Shown: one piece after another, positions 48,266 to 59,200 of the stretch
Numbering within the stretch: the first letter of the stretch is position 1
Layout: every line of letters begins with the position of its first letter
From: Steinernema hermaphroditum
Lineage: Eukaryota > Nematoda > Chromadorea > Rhabditida > Steinernematidae
Assembly (NCBI GenBank): GCA_030435675.1
Contig: CM059621.1
Span: 7,502,001 to 7,566,000, forward strand
Length of the DNA: 64,000 nt
Reading direction: 5' to 3'
Position numbers and translations under genes: made by a program
The notes under the pieces: model-generated
Databases searched by the model: none
What the model saw: the letters and a program-made list of their open reading frames with translations, nothing else
Told to the model about the DNA's origin: nothing

Positions 48266-48638
48266 GGCTAAGTGGAAGGCGCGTTTTGTGGAATTTTCTT
48301 GTTTACATCGGGTGACATTTATCAACGAACTCATTCTCGGAATATTAGAAGACGGAAAAACAAAAGGAACAAAGCTGTGTGTGGAAGAAGTCGCTGGCTA
48401 CATACATACACGAACAGAGTTGGCGGAGCGTTTTGCAGAGATGCCTTTAATGGCGTCCATAATTATCAGTCGCATCTCGGGGGAATCGACTTGCAGAATG
48501 GAGCGTTCGAAATTCATTATTTCAATCAAGTCATATGGAACGAAACGGGAAAGAAGAGCTTCTTGTCGGATCGTTGGATGATGGCAGTGAACCATAAGAC
48601 ATTTCATTTAAGCTCGAATTATACCAAAGCTATCATTT

Positions 48639-48700
48639 GCCTCCATGCGTGGCCTTCTAAGAAGCTCCGACTTAGCTGGTATCATTTGTGATTAAGTGGA
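48639..48700 (+). repeat. Direct repeat copy 2 (about 62 bp)
   Basis: Second copy of the repeat at 48205-48265, same orientation, with a few substitutions (CCTTCTAAG for CCTCCCAAG, AGCTGG for AGTTAG). No flanking duplication could be defined. Confidence 0.6.
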
Positions 48701-49856
48701 GGGTAAGTGTCCTCTATCCTCTCAAGTTGTGCTTCAAGACGACTACAGTACGGGCTGGGATCTACTGGGTGCAGACATGAAAACGGTCGAAGTTCATGTT
48801 GTGGTTCGACTAATTCGCCTTCTCTAGTTCATTTCGTTTGTGTGAATTTAAGTGAGTAGAGAATCCTTGAACGCCTTTATGTGAATGAGAGACTATGGAC
48901 AGTGCTCATTGAGCTTTTCGCAGCGACATTTCTCCGAACAGGAGTCGTAACAACAGAAATTCCTTTTTGACCCAGACGGACGCCTTCGGAATGGAGGGAC
49001 AGGTGGACAGGACTGGTGACGTAAACAGAATGCTCAGTTTTCATGGAATCGAAGCTGAAATACCGAACGTCAGCCGTTCTTTGTCTTTTCGGATGACGAA
49101 TTTGAGCACTCTTGATTGCCAAACGAAGACCAGAGCTATGCTTCAATCTCAACCTCGGGATAGACCATCATTGGATTCCACTCTTACACACACTCAGCGC
49201 CTGAATCACAAGTGCATTTTATTTCGATTGTCTTGATGACGGCTAATAACAGTCATTTTTTGTTGCTTCTTGTACTTTAGCCGATCAAAATTCACTCTTT
49301 GTTTCGCGACAATTACCGGGGCACTTCTCATGTGCCTCGGCTTCTGGTCGCCAAGCGAGTATCGCCTACTACTATACACATTCCCACGGCGGATTCGCTT
49401 CCAAGAAGGCGTCGGCGCCGTCCGTCCGTTGCCATGGCGCCTTCCCGGGGGAATTGTTTTTAGGTAAATAAGAGGCTTAGTCTCGTCGCGTCTTTCCACA
49501 AATCCCACGTGTGCGTCTTGTTTTTGGAGCGCCACGAGAAACCGCTTCGCGAGGAAAGCAGCTGCGCGGAACGCCACTGTACGATGAACACATCCAGGGG
49601 TTTTCTAGAACCCTTCGAACGTGGGGTGGGATGGACATCTTGTGGGGACATCTTCGAGTGCATTTTGAAGAAAACAAGGAGGGATCTGAAAATTCTTATA
49701 AATTTTCTTTTTCGGCTTCAGTACGACAACCACGTATATGATGACACTCTGAAGCTGATAGCTAAAAAAGGTGGCCGTCAAAGTCTACCTATCCATCGTA
49801 GATGGAACCAAAAAAAAACTCAATCGATTAAAGAAATAAATAGGTCAATACCAGAG

Positions 49857-50352
49857 ATGCCAATTGAGGCCATCTATAGTCAAGACGTCTTGCATTAGCC
49901 ATTCACAATTTTTCATCGCCGTTTCCTCATTCATATTGCGCGAAAAATCCTATAAATTCGCCTCTTCCTTAAAACTTCCCAGATAATCACGAAAGGTTGA
50001 TCATTGCGGTGGCGGTCTTTTCGGTAAGACGGTTAAATTGCGTCTACCTGCTGTTCTTGGCATTCTGAGAACGATCATTGCGGGCAACACGGAAGGCCAA
50101 CAACGGCTCATTCAGCTCATTCGATTCGAGCGGGAGAGCGAGTGGCCGACACGACCGAGAAGTGGGAACACAATTGGAGACTATCCTTAAAAAATGAACT
50201 TTATATGTCTACATCTATTCTCCATCGGCGTCGACGTCCTCCATTCGCCATCGGAAATGAAACGGCCTTTGGATACCGTGTTCTACAACAATGCAGGTGC
50301 TGCCAACTGAGGCTATCTCTACAGTCAAGACGTCTTCTATTACCCATTTACA
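49857..50352 (+). repeat. Pair of diverged direct repeats
   Basis: 49857-49908 and 50298-50352 share GCCAA(T/C)TGAGGC(C/T)ATCT and AGTCAAGACGTCTT followed by ATTA(G/C)CCATT, in the same order and orientation. About 75-80% identity by eye. No element boundaries are apparent. Confidence 0.4.
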
Positions 50353-50940
50353 TAACGAAACTCTGCGTTGAGACCTTCGAAGCCTTTTAAAGAAAGATTT
50401 TTATTTGCAATTTCCTGAAATCGACCTGAAGACAAACGTGAGAATGCTTGAGTCGTCGGAGTTTCGTCCGTCGCCTTCGCTTTCAATTCAATGTCAGAAT
50501 GTGTTCTGATCACAACAATGTACAACTCTGCGCTCACACGCAGTGTTACTCACCCGTTCCACGAAAACTGAACCTGTGGTGTGAGTCATTCGTCTGGCGC
50601 CGTCCATTAATTAATCCGACTGGGAGCTGTATCCGATTTCCCGAGCAAAATACTTGAATCACTCGCAATCCGATAACGCTTGTCATCATTAGCGGAGAAG
50701 ATATCTGAGAAATCCGTTTTTGAGCTACACGAAGCGGTGGCGTTGGCCTCAATTTGCAGCAAACGCCTACAGAACCACTGTGTAGAGCCGGAAAATGCTT
50801 GCACACACATGAAGCCGAACCTCCGTCCTCAAGTACCTCAAGACACAATTGCAATATTTCGACACCAATGTACCATCACCACTAATAAATTCTTCGTCAC
50901 GTCTTGTTTGACAAGATGATAAGAATGGGTTTGCGGCTGT

Positions 50941-50947
50941 TATAAAA
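50941..50947 (+). promoter_or_regulatory. TATA box of the CUB-like gene
   Basis: TATAAAA lies 40 nt before the start codon at 50987. The short spacing implies a leader of only about 10-15 nt, as at the TIL-domain gene. Confidence 0.55.
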
Positions 50948-50986
50948 TATGGAACGGTTCCTTAGTCATCTTAGTCGATTTTTGGA

Positions 50987-53900
50987 ATGACGCCACTTGC
51001 TCTCTTCGGGCTCTTTTGCTGCGTGCTCCTCTCAGAGGTACGTTCCTACTTGTATTGGGTTGAGGCATGGAAAATGGCGGATGATTTAAGTAGCTGTTTC
51101 TTAACATTCATGCATCTCTATCATTCCCGGTATTGACTATTTGACTGAATAACTGCGGGCCACTTCTTGGGCTAAAGGCGGATCCTTCGTTCATAGAACA
51201 CAAGGGGTTTGGAGCCAAAAAATGTTTTGATCCCATTTTCGACCTCTTTGTCTTATTCGGAGGGTTTCCTCTGATGTCGCCATTTGTAAAAGAGTACATA
51301 TGAAGGTTAGATAGAGAGTGCTATATGACCATTCAAACAAGTGTCACTCAGCTCAAAACGGAAAGCCATTTTGGAGGTCAACTTGAAAAAGTGAGATCTC
51401 GGGCAGTTGTACTTTTCGGGAATTCTAAGGTCATTTTTTTCACTTTTGGCCTCTGTTTCCCTAAAGTTGAAATGACCTCGTGGACTCGCTATGTGGGCAC
51501 GGTGGCTTTGAGTAGTGGCTACCTGCTGCATGTCCCCATTGCCTGTTATAGTACTTAACCAATTGGAAACGTTAAAGTTAATATAACATGGTGATCCGAC
51601 AAGGCCATATTTTTCACACTAGCTCATGTTCTGATACATGACGAACACAGCGATAGGTGCGTTCAGTAGGTTAGACCTAAGAATGTAGGCGGTTGAAGGC
51701 AGTCACCGTCCATCACGTAATTAATACCATAGGAAGCCCATACAATACTTCGCATTTCACAGTCTTGAGGTGCCAGAAAAATGATCATCAAGATAGAATA
51801 GTCCTCCATCATCAAGAGGAATGTACTGGACAAGTCGCCAATCATAGTGTGGGGAGAGAATTAATTGTGCTCAACAATGGCACCATTGGTTTGGCTATAG
51901 GAGCAAATATCGTAAAATTAAAAGATGTTTACAGCATCCGCCATTTCCCATGCCTCAACCCAATATTGGGTTGTTAAGATGAAAACGGGTCACTCAGTAA
52001 ATATATTTTAATTTCATAAGTTTTAGTCTCTGGATGAAATTGATTAGCGCGCTGTTGAGTAGAGTTAACTATCACTCTATGCTATGATTGGCGACTTATA
52101 CATTGCATGCTTTTTGATGTTTGGGGTCTATTCTTTCTCGATGGTCATTTTTTGGCACCTCAAGATGGCGAAATACGAAATTTTATACAGGCTGCCTATG
52201 GTATTAATTGTGTGATGAACGGTGACTACTTTGAAACACGTACATCGCTGGGTCTTACCTACCGGATGCACCTATCGCTGTGTTGGTCTTATATCAAAAC
52301 ATAAGCAAATCTCGAAAATATGGCCTTTTCGGATCACCGTGTTCTCTTAACCTCAACATTTCCAATTGGTTATGTTACATAACAAAGAGTGGGGCCATAC
52401 AGCACATAGCTATCACTCACAGCTACCATGCCCATATACTGACTCCACGAGCTCATTTCTACTTTAAAGTAAAAAGGGCCAAATGTTGAAAAAATCACCC
52501 TAAGATTCCCAAAAAGTCCGACTTCCCGGGGTCGTATGTTTCCAAGTTTACCACTAGAATGGCTCTCTACTTTTAGTTAAGAGATTACCGTTTGAATGTT
52601 CTTATAGCATTTTCTTCGCTCTATCTAACCTGTACCTAAACTCGCACATAAGTAACGATAACGGAGAAAAATACTCAAAATAAGAGAAAGAGGTCGAAAA
52701 TTGGACCTAAAACAGTTTGTGACTCTAAACCGCTTATGTTCTATGAACGAAGGATCCGGATGCTACCAAAAAATCGGCTGATGTTATTACGTGCCAACGG
52801 TAAATACGTTAAGTGAAATATATGAGTTTTACATGGATAAACAATCGTTGCACGAGTGACCCGTTTTCAACTTAACAACCCAATAGAAATCTGGTGCATA
52901 ACTGCTTGTACGTTGATAATTGGCAGTGAACCAAAAGTATCCCGTTCGATAACTAAATTATTTAGTTAGACCTTGTACAAGTAAATTGAGAAAGTAATAA
53001 CTTGTAAGCGAGAGGCATGCCTTTGTCGTGCATACTTAAAAGCAAGTTTTACATTTCATTGGTCAGAAGAAATTTGGCGAATTTTGAAGCTTTTAACAAA
53101 GGAACATTTAAAGGTGCCCCCAGCCGATTCGACTGAAATTTGGTAAACTAGCGGCCCATGGGTACTCGGCATGGGGTAATATGCAGTTTTATTATCGCGC
53201 AGTGCAATTCTCAGGCATACGTCGTTGAGCGATGGAAAATGGTCAAGTTGAGCTCTATCGACGGAATGAAGACGGTGCAGACGACAGGGTCCCCGGTCGA
53301 AATCTTTTCGGCGACTCCCTTACAGTACTCCAAGGGTCCCATGCAGCAATGGATCGTGTCCAATGGAACCGCCAACGTCACCATTCAAAGTCTGACTGAA
53401 GCCATAGGGAAAGATGGCCAACTCAAATCGTTCAGTTCCACAAACGGGAAGCTCACTTTCTATCCGACGAACTCAGCAACTGACGACCAAGAGTTCAACT
53501 TCGTTTTTCTCAGGATTTCCCAACGTAATCCCAAACGATGGCCATGTGGACGAAATTCGTCGTCATTGTAGAGAACGCATGTGTCACCGATCCAGTTTAC
53601 CTCGCTGCTGACCGCTCTGTCCGAGCCGTCTTCAAGTCCGATCCCATCACACATGCCACCTGTTCGGCTACCATAATCTCCCCGAAGTACGGTAACTCCG
53701 CTCCAGGAATCACCTTGACTTCCTACGGCCTTGATGTAAGAAGACTGATTTGATGTTAAGCCATCTCCTTGTAGAACGGCGGCACCGTCTCGGTGGCTCC
53801 CGATTATCTGGACTACTCGCTGGACATGTTCACACCGTATGAGTTCACGTAGGTTCTCTTTCATGTCTGTACATGGCCCATTCCATGGTGTCCGCATCTC

Positions 53901-54675
53901 GTTCTGAGTCACTAGCAGATAGAAGGAATCGAAGTTTTGAAATAAGATGTGAAATTGGGACTATTTTCAAAAAGTATTTCTGAATCTCGATTCCAAATTA
54001 GAGATCTTGGTTTGTAAGTCGCTGAGACAGAATCAAGATTCAATATCCGGTTTTGCGAACCGCCCACAACGACCCAGTACATTCAGGTACTCGGACATGG
54101 CCGAGTGGAACAACACTTCCCTCTTCGGTCAGTCCATCAGAGTTTACGTCACTAAAGGGTCCACCTATTCGTTCGGCTTCTCTTCAGCAGCACGTAAGAC
54201 AACTCAACTCATACCGTACCAATCTCTGGGTTCAGCTCCTTCGGACAAAGTCATCAAGTTCTCCGGAAAGTATTCAGGCGTCTTCATGTCCGCTTCCTAC
54301 CCCTTCGCCGACATGCCTCTGCAGAATCTGTCCGTGAAGGCGGTGGCTGAGAACGGACGACCATTCCACGCGATATACTACGCTATTGGAGACGTTTCCA
54401 GCAAATCGGTGCTCACATTTGGTCATCTGAGGTACAGACCATTTTCTGCCAGGTGCTAGGTGTTGTTCAGTTTGAACTGGTTGACGTCGGGTGAAACCAC
54501 AGTCTCTTCCACTAGTGGAGACTTTGGTGACGTCAATTCGCTCTTCATGCAGTACGTTCCCGCTGGACAGGAGAAGGGGTTCGTGATTAGGTACACTCTG
54601 ACAGCCGGCTCTAGCAGTTCTGCTCTTTCGATTGTGCTGATTTTTGTGGCTATGAGTTTGTTCTGGGAACCATGA
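50987..54675 (+). CDS. Secreted, GPI-anchored CUB-like domain protein
   Basis: Six exons (50987-51037, 53203-53524, 53572-53735, 53775-53848, 54087-54431, 54471-54675) join in phase to 386 aa. Exon 1 alone encodes the signal peptide (MTPLALFGLFCCVLLSE); the mature part starts at a Cys. Two related beta-rich modules follow, the second starting CVTDPVYLAADRSV, with several N-glycosylation sites (NGT, NVT, NNTS, NLS). The C-terminus has a small-residue cluster and hydrophobic end (SSSSALSIVLIFVAMSLFWEP) typical of a GPI signal. This plan matches nematode CUB-like (PF02408-type) surface proteins, several of which are induced by pathogens in C. elegans; a role in defence here is inference. Intron 1 is 2.2 kb because of two inserted elements; the other introns are 39-47 bp except 53849-54086. 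AATAAA follows at 54689. Confidence 0.78.
51055..51962. mobile_element. TA-flanked inverted-repeat element 1 (Tc1/mariner-like MITE)
   Basis: Starts TTGGGTTGAGGCATGG and ends with its complement CCATGCCTCAACCCAA, giving terminal inverted repeats of about 34 bp with about 3 mismatches. TA lies directly outside each end (51053-51054, 51963-51964), as expected for Tc1/mariner integration. At 908 bp with no intact transposase frame it is probably non-autonomous. Its interior is the imperfect reverse complement of element 2. It sits in intron 1 of the CUB-like gene. Confidence 0.75.
51965..52883. mobile_element. TA-flanked inverted-repeat element 2 (Tc1/mariner-like MITE)
   Basis: Starts TTGGGTTGTTAAGATG and ends CTTAACAACCCAA; the terminal repeats match for about 30 bp with one mismatch and are flanked by TA (51963-51964, 52884-52885). 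It is 919 bp with no transposase frame. It shares its interior with element 1 in opposite orientation (for example GGATCCTTCGTTCATAGAAC in element 1 near 51180 and its complement near 52740), but its terminal sequence beyond TTGGGTTG differs. Confidence 0.75.
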
Positions 54676-54829
54676 ATCATTCAGCATAAATAAATTGATG
54701 TGCATACAGTGATATGAACATACAAAAAAGTTAACGCTGGCTCTTTTTCAAATATCTTCCGCAGTTGAGGATGCGCCTTCAGTACTATTCACAGAACGGC
54801 TCTTAGATTCGTCTCCAAACATATGCTAT

Positions 54830-55357
54830 AATTAACTTGGTCGCCAGAGGGCACAGGAACCAACACAATACGACGACGACGAACACTGAACAACCGATCG
54901 ACCTCCGCGGGAAACTCTTACTCTCTCTCTAACTTCTCTTACTTCTATTCTCTAACTTTTAATCTCTCAAACAACTCTAACTCAGACTTAACTCAATCTC
55001 TTAATCTCAATCAACTCAATCAGATCTCTTCTCTTTCAACTTCCAACTTGACTCAACTTGCAACAAAGAGATTACTTCAACTCTTTATTACAGGAATGGC
55101 TATCACGGTAGCTGCCGGGCCGAGATACAACGGTGGGTCTCCTTTTATCACGACTTCTTGGGGAGGGGCTTCAGTTGACGGACGAAGCTGCGAGCGCGGC
55201 GGAAGTCGGCTGATCGGGGGTGGAAGCCTAAACATAAAACATTAATGTTTGCATTATAGAGTCACGAAGTGTGACCGGCAGTGATCGGAATGTGCCGTCA
55301 CAACAATCGAGAACATCTGAAATGTAATTATCTCACAACATTATACCTATCTCTACA
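54830..55357 (-). repeat. 3' LTR of the retroelement
   Basis: 528 bp, same as 61162-61689. In element orientation it begins TGTAGAGATAGG and ends CCAAGTTAATT; the end is not the usual CA, so the boundary may be off by a base. On the plus strand 54915-55063 is nearly free of G (about four in 150 nt), so the element's RNA would be nearly C-free there. A palindrome AACATTAATGTT lies at about 55239. Preceded by CTAT. Confidence 0.92.
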
Positions 55358-55375
55358 ACTCATACCCCCATTTAG
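55358..55375 (-). other. Polypurine-tract-like sequence next to the 3' LTR
   Basis: In element orientation AAATGGGGGTATGAGT precedes the 3' LTR start (TGTAGAG). It has the position and G-run of a plus-strand priming site, though interrupted by T residues. Confidence 0.4.
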
Positions 55376-55674
55376 ATTTCGTCCCGAAATCTCGCGTGTG
55401 GACTCACCTCTTCTTCTTCTTGATCATCGAGATCTTCTTCGTGATGATCGTCAGCCTCCCCTGTAGCTTCGAAGCGGAAGCGAGCGTCATCGAGCGCGTC
55501 GAGAGCTTCAGCGCTGTCGGAGATGCCTTCGGAGGCGCGCTGTTCGTCCTCGACCTTCTTCATGATCGGGAGCGCCAGGGAGTCTCGCAGGGCGGACGGG
55601 ATGTCGAGAGCGGCCTGGAGTTCGGCGACCAGAGTGTGGGCGAAGCGGAAAATCGGGAACTGTCGGATGTACAT
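55372..55674 (-). CDS. Short ORF with acidic C-terminus inside the retroelement
   Basis: From the first ATG (55674) the frame gives about 100 aa starting MYIRQFPIFRFAHTLVAEL and ending in an Asp/Glu/His-rich tail (DDHHEEDLDDQEEEE). The frame is open further upstream into the repeat array without an ATG. It lies on the element's coding strand, between the repeats and the 3' LTR, where the end of pol would be expected. I do not recognise it; a remnant of a pol or integrase C-terminus after deletion is possible. Confidence 0.35.
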   Translation of the reverse strand: MYIRQFPIFRFAHTLVAELQAALDIPSALRDSLALPIMKKVEDEQRASEGISDSAEALDALDDARFRFEATGEADDHHEEDLDDQEEEEVSPHARFRDEI

Positions 55675-55792
55675 GCGGCGACGTCTTCCTTCGGCCAGAT
55701 CAGCACGCTGTACCGGAAGGTAGAGCTTAGGCCAGCGAGCGAGGTTCCTTGGGGCGGACGATGATCTTGTGGCTGTGAGGGGAGGCAGACAG

Positions 55793-56247
55793 TATGTGGC
55801 GTCCGGAGACAACCGATGAGGGAAAGGGCGACATTATGTGGCGTCCGGAAACAACCGAGTTTTTCGAAGACGAGCGTATGTGGTGTCCGGAGACAACCGA
55901 TGGGTTTTGCGAGCAATTGTGGCATCCGGAGACAGCCGATGAGAAGAGAGGAGACCGTATGTGGCGTCCGGGGACAGCTGATAGGAAAGAAAAACGATCA
56001 TCTGTGGCGTCCGGAGAAAGCCGAGGGGGAAGAAGTGGCCGTTTTGTGGCGTCCGGGGACGACCGAGTGGGTTTGAGGAAATCTGTGGCGTCCGGAGACA
56101 GCCGAGTTTTTCAAAGAAGAGCGTATGTGGTGTCCGGAGACGACCGATGGGGTGAGGGTAAAGGAGGTGTCCGGGGATAGCCGATGGAGAAAAAAAAGGA
56201 ATCGTATGTGGCGTCCGGAGACCGCCGGGTTTGTGATGGAGAAAGTG
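55793..56247 (+). repeat. Degenerate tandem array, about 11 x 42 bp
   Basis: Units begin TATGTGGCGTCCGGAGACA followed by (A/G)CCGATG or (A/G)CCGAG and about 15-18 variable bases; starts near 55793, 55835, 55877, 55917, 55959, 56001, 56043, 56083, 56125, 56167 and 56205. Because the unit is about 14 codons, both strands stay open over much of the array (WRPETTD on the plus strand, GCLRTPHT on the element strand). The core is shared with the leader repeats at 60879-61060. Confidence 0.8.
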
Positions 56248-56286
56248 TGGTAATAACAGTGGTGGAGAGAGGGCGGCCGAAGCCCA

Positions 56287-59200
56287 CTATTCTATTGCGT
56301 TCACTGGAGAAGAGGGATTTGTGCGCGCGGTGACGGAGAGCTGGTATGACGACAGCAGTGAGGGGGACGACTGACCGTGACGGTTGTGCGCTTTTCTTTT
56401 ATGTTTGCGGCTCAGAGTCCGACACGCACGAGGCTTGCACTTTTGGGTCACGTCGAGTGGCGGCGTTTCGGCGGCACGGCGCCGGTGGAGGGCGTGATTA
56501 AATCTCGCGGGGTTCGGTGCTTGCGATCGATTGGCTTCGCAGCTATCGCCCGATCGTGAGCCCTTTCGTTCCCTTTTGGAAGATTGGGTTCTGAGGACAC
56601 GGTTCAATGAGTGCGTGTTTTTCGGGACTCGAAGTAGAATTGTGTTTTCTTGCAGCTTAAGTCTTCCACGTGCCATGTCAAAGGCGATTGGCGGTAATTG
56701 TTTCAGAGCGTTACATCCTATTATTACCGAGTATTGCGATTTTCCAATGACATGCTCGTTGCAGGTGAACGACAGTATGATTTCCGCTTCGTGTCCAGCT
56801 AACTCTAACGTCACGGCCGCTTGTCCTGATATTTCGATTCCATGACCGGAAGCACCTGTGGCCACGCTGGCGATTCGTTTGAGGTTCGCCGAGAGCATGG
56901 TTGCGAGCGATTCATGCGCAATCGACAGCGTTGCCCCAGTGTCGACTAACATGGGCATGGCGATTCCGTTGATGCGACCGGCCGCTTGAGCTGAAAAGTG
57001 ATGGGATACCGCCATTATTTCGTGGTGCTGATGTATTTCAGGTGGAGCCGTTGCGCGGACTTCTGGGAGCTCCTCGTAATGATGGTCAGCTTCAACGTTC
57101 AAGTTGTTGGTGACACTTAGGCTCAATCGTCGTCCCCTTCGAACACCATTCCAGCCGAACTCGTGCATTGCTCTTAAGATGCTGTCTACTCTGAGGTATA
57201 GTTCCATTGTTCCATAAGCTAAGATCACCATTTCCCAAATCCAGAACCAAGAAATTCGCTCAATGAATGCTGAAAGAACCGAGGTTTTCACTCTGGTTAA
57301 GCCTGCTCCATCGACGGTGGCTGCGCCATTTGGTTGTGACGCCACGAGGTTTTGGGTGGCGATGGCCTCATGAGTGATTCCGGCGAGGTGGAGGGGTGTC
57401 AAGATATTAGAGATGTTGGTAATTACCAAGTTATGAAACGCAATTGCCTCTAGCTGAGATATGACATAGTCTTTCTTCGAGATTCGTATGTCCTCAATTT
57501 GACTATCATCTATTTCAGTGATGTTCCCCGTTTTTCGATCTAGTTGAAAGGGTCGATTACCGAGGTGGATGATCACGGCTCGTCTTAAGTCACAGGGCGA
57601 TTTCCTAGAGGAGGAAGAGACTATCATATTTACCATATCTAGGTGGGCCTGTCGTTTTTCACCCAGTAGCTCGAATTGGAATGGAGGAAACTCAAAGCAG
57701 GTTTCATTTTGTGGAACAAACGTTAAGTTCAGGGATGGAACTTCTGCACACGGCCAGACTTCGAGGATTCCCGGAGGATAAGCTTCCGCTACGATGTTTG
57801 CTTCTGACAGGAACGTTCTCGCTAGCAGCGTGGGATTTGTGTACAGCGTCATTGAGGCGATTTCCAACAGTCGATTCTGGGCAGCGCAGATGGCATTTAA
57901 GGCCTGCTCGAATATCATTGATTGCTGAAGAACAACGTCAAGGTCGAGTGCCGAAAGCTGTGCTGCAAGCTGTGGAGACGTTACTACACCGAGTACGTAC
58001 TTTCTGAATCTCTCATTTTGTTCTAGATCCCTTTTCGAGCGTCTGTTGTTGAGAAAACTTCGAAGTTGCTCATACGGTACTGCGAATCCTTGGACAGATA
58101 GGACAAGATTTTGGTCACACTCATTGACTATTTCGTAATTTTCAGGAAAGGTCAACGCAAAATCTTTGGCATCTGATAACCAAGTGTTTCCGAACATCTG
58201 TCCGGCCCATCGGGCATGCTTTGCAAATCGACATGACTGTGTTTCGTCTGGCTTCCACATCACGACTGTTCCTTCCGAGAGGCTGCAGTGTCCATCTTCA
58301 TATCGGCAGTCTTCCATGCTACCGAAGGACGACTCAAGCCTCTCATTACCAAACTGGGATACGACCATCGATTGAAAGAGGTAACAGTTTGTGATGATTT
58401 CTATCACGTCGCTGAAAGAGCCAATAACGGGGGCTGGGTAGTCAATTACCAACTCCTTAGTTGTTTGAAAGTGGTCCCCTTTTTGTGTCATTTCCCCTTG
58501 CGAACACTTCTTGTTGGTTATCATATTTTTGCATTCCCTGAGGCTTACTTCCAGAGTTTTGTGTTCCTTATGGAGAAAATGGTCATTGATGAAATTCGTG
58601 TAGTAGGTAGCCTTTGATTCCACTACTTTGCAGACGTAGGCAGGCGTCTCGTATCGCCTTACGTTGTGCTTGTAAATGTCTAAGGTTGTGGGAACACTTC
58701 GGTTTGTGGCCTCCATGTTGAAGCGAGGGCAGTCCATGCTCGAGGGCAGTCGAAATCTCCAAGGTTCTTGGTTCCATTTACAAATCAGAGGGGCATTAGG
58801 ATGAGGGATGGCGTGCGCCAGGCCAATCATGCATAGTAGAAGAAGACCAGTCTTAGTGATGGTGCTTATACTTGTTGATCTTGCTGAGGTCCGACTTGAT
58901 GATTTTGCTTTCTTTTCAGGGCATTCCACTTCTCTGATAAACTGCTCGACATCATCACTCGGCAATTCTTCAGAAGTTCTGACAACCATCAGTTCCGGGT
59001 AACTTAGTGCGGCGAGATGCTGATTCTGGGCAATCAAGGCTTTTTCTTTGGCTTCCCAACGTGCCTCCATTTCTTCCATTGAGCGCTTGATGCATCCGAG
59101 TTCTTCTACTAGGTGAGATTCCCGTGGTTGACCGTCATCTTGTACTACATAAACGCGATTTCCATTTGCAGGGGCCTGGTTGCTGCTTTGCCGAGTTCCA

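Larger units (their letters stand above)
45813..50940. other. Intergenic region with degenerate repeats
   Basis: About 5.1 kb without a supported gene. 47.1-47.8 kb is GC/CpG-rich with small frames on both strands. The rest is AT-rich and contains two direct repeats listed separately (48205/48639 and 49857/50298). A frame at 49206-49577 (minus) is open but overlaps open frames on the other strand and has no domain. Confidence 0.45.

Noticed and set aside
49206..49577. Minus-strand 123-codon basic frame and an overlapping plus frame with a hydrophobic start
   Set aside because: The plus frame begins at TTG rather than ATG, and the minus frame has no recognisable domain.
53525..53571. Apparent frameshift in the CUB-like gene
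   Set aside because: Explained by a 47-bp GT/AG intron that restores the frame.
55048..55245. Identical 65-codon frames in both LTRs
   Set aside because: They are simply LTR sequence, antisense to the element's coding strand.
55794..56180. Plus-strand repetitive ORF (WRPETTD repeats)
   Set aside because: It is antisense to the retroelement and explained by the 42-bp tandem repeat.
55793..56247. CRISPR-like array of repeats and variable spacers
   Set aside because: Repeats are degenerate, spacing varies, the genome is eukaryotic and the array lies inside a retroelement.
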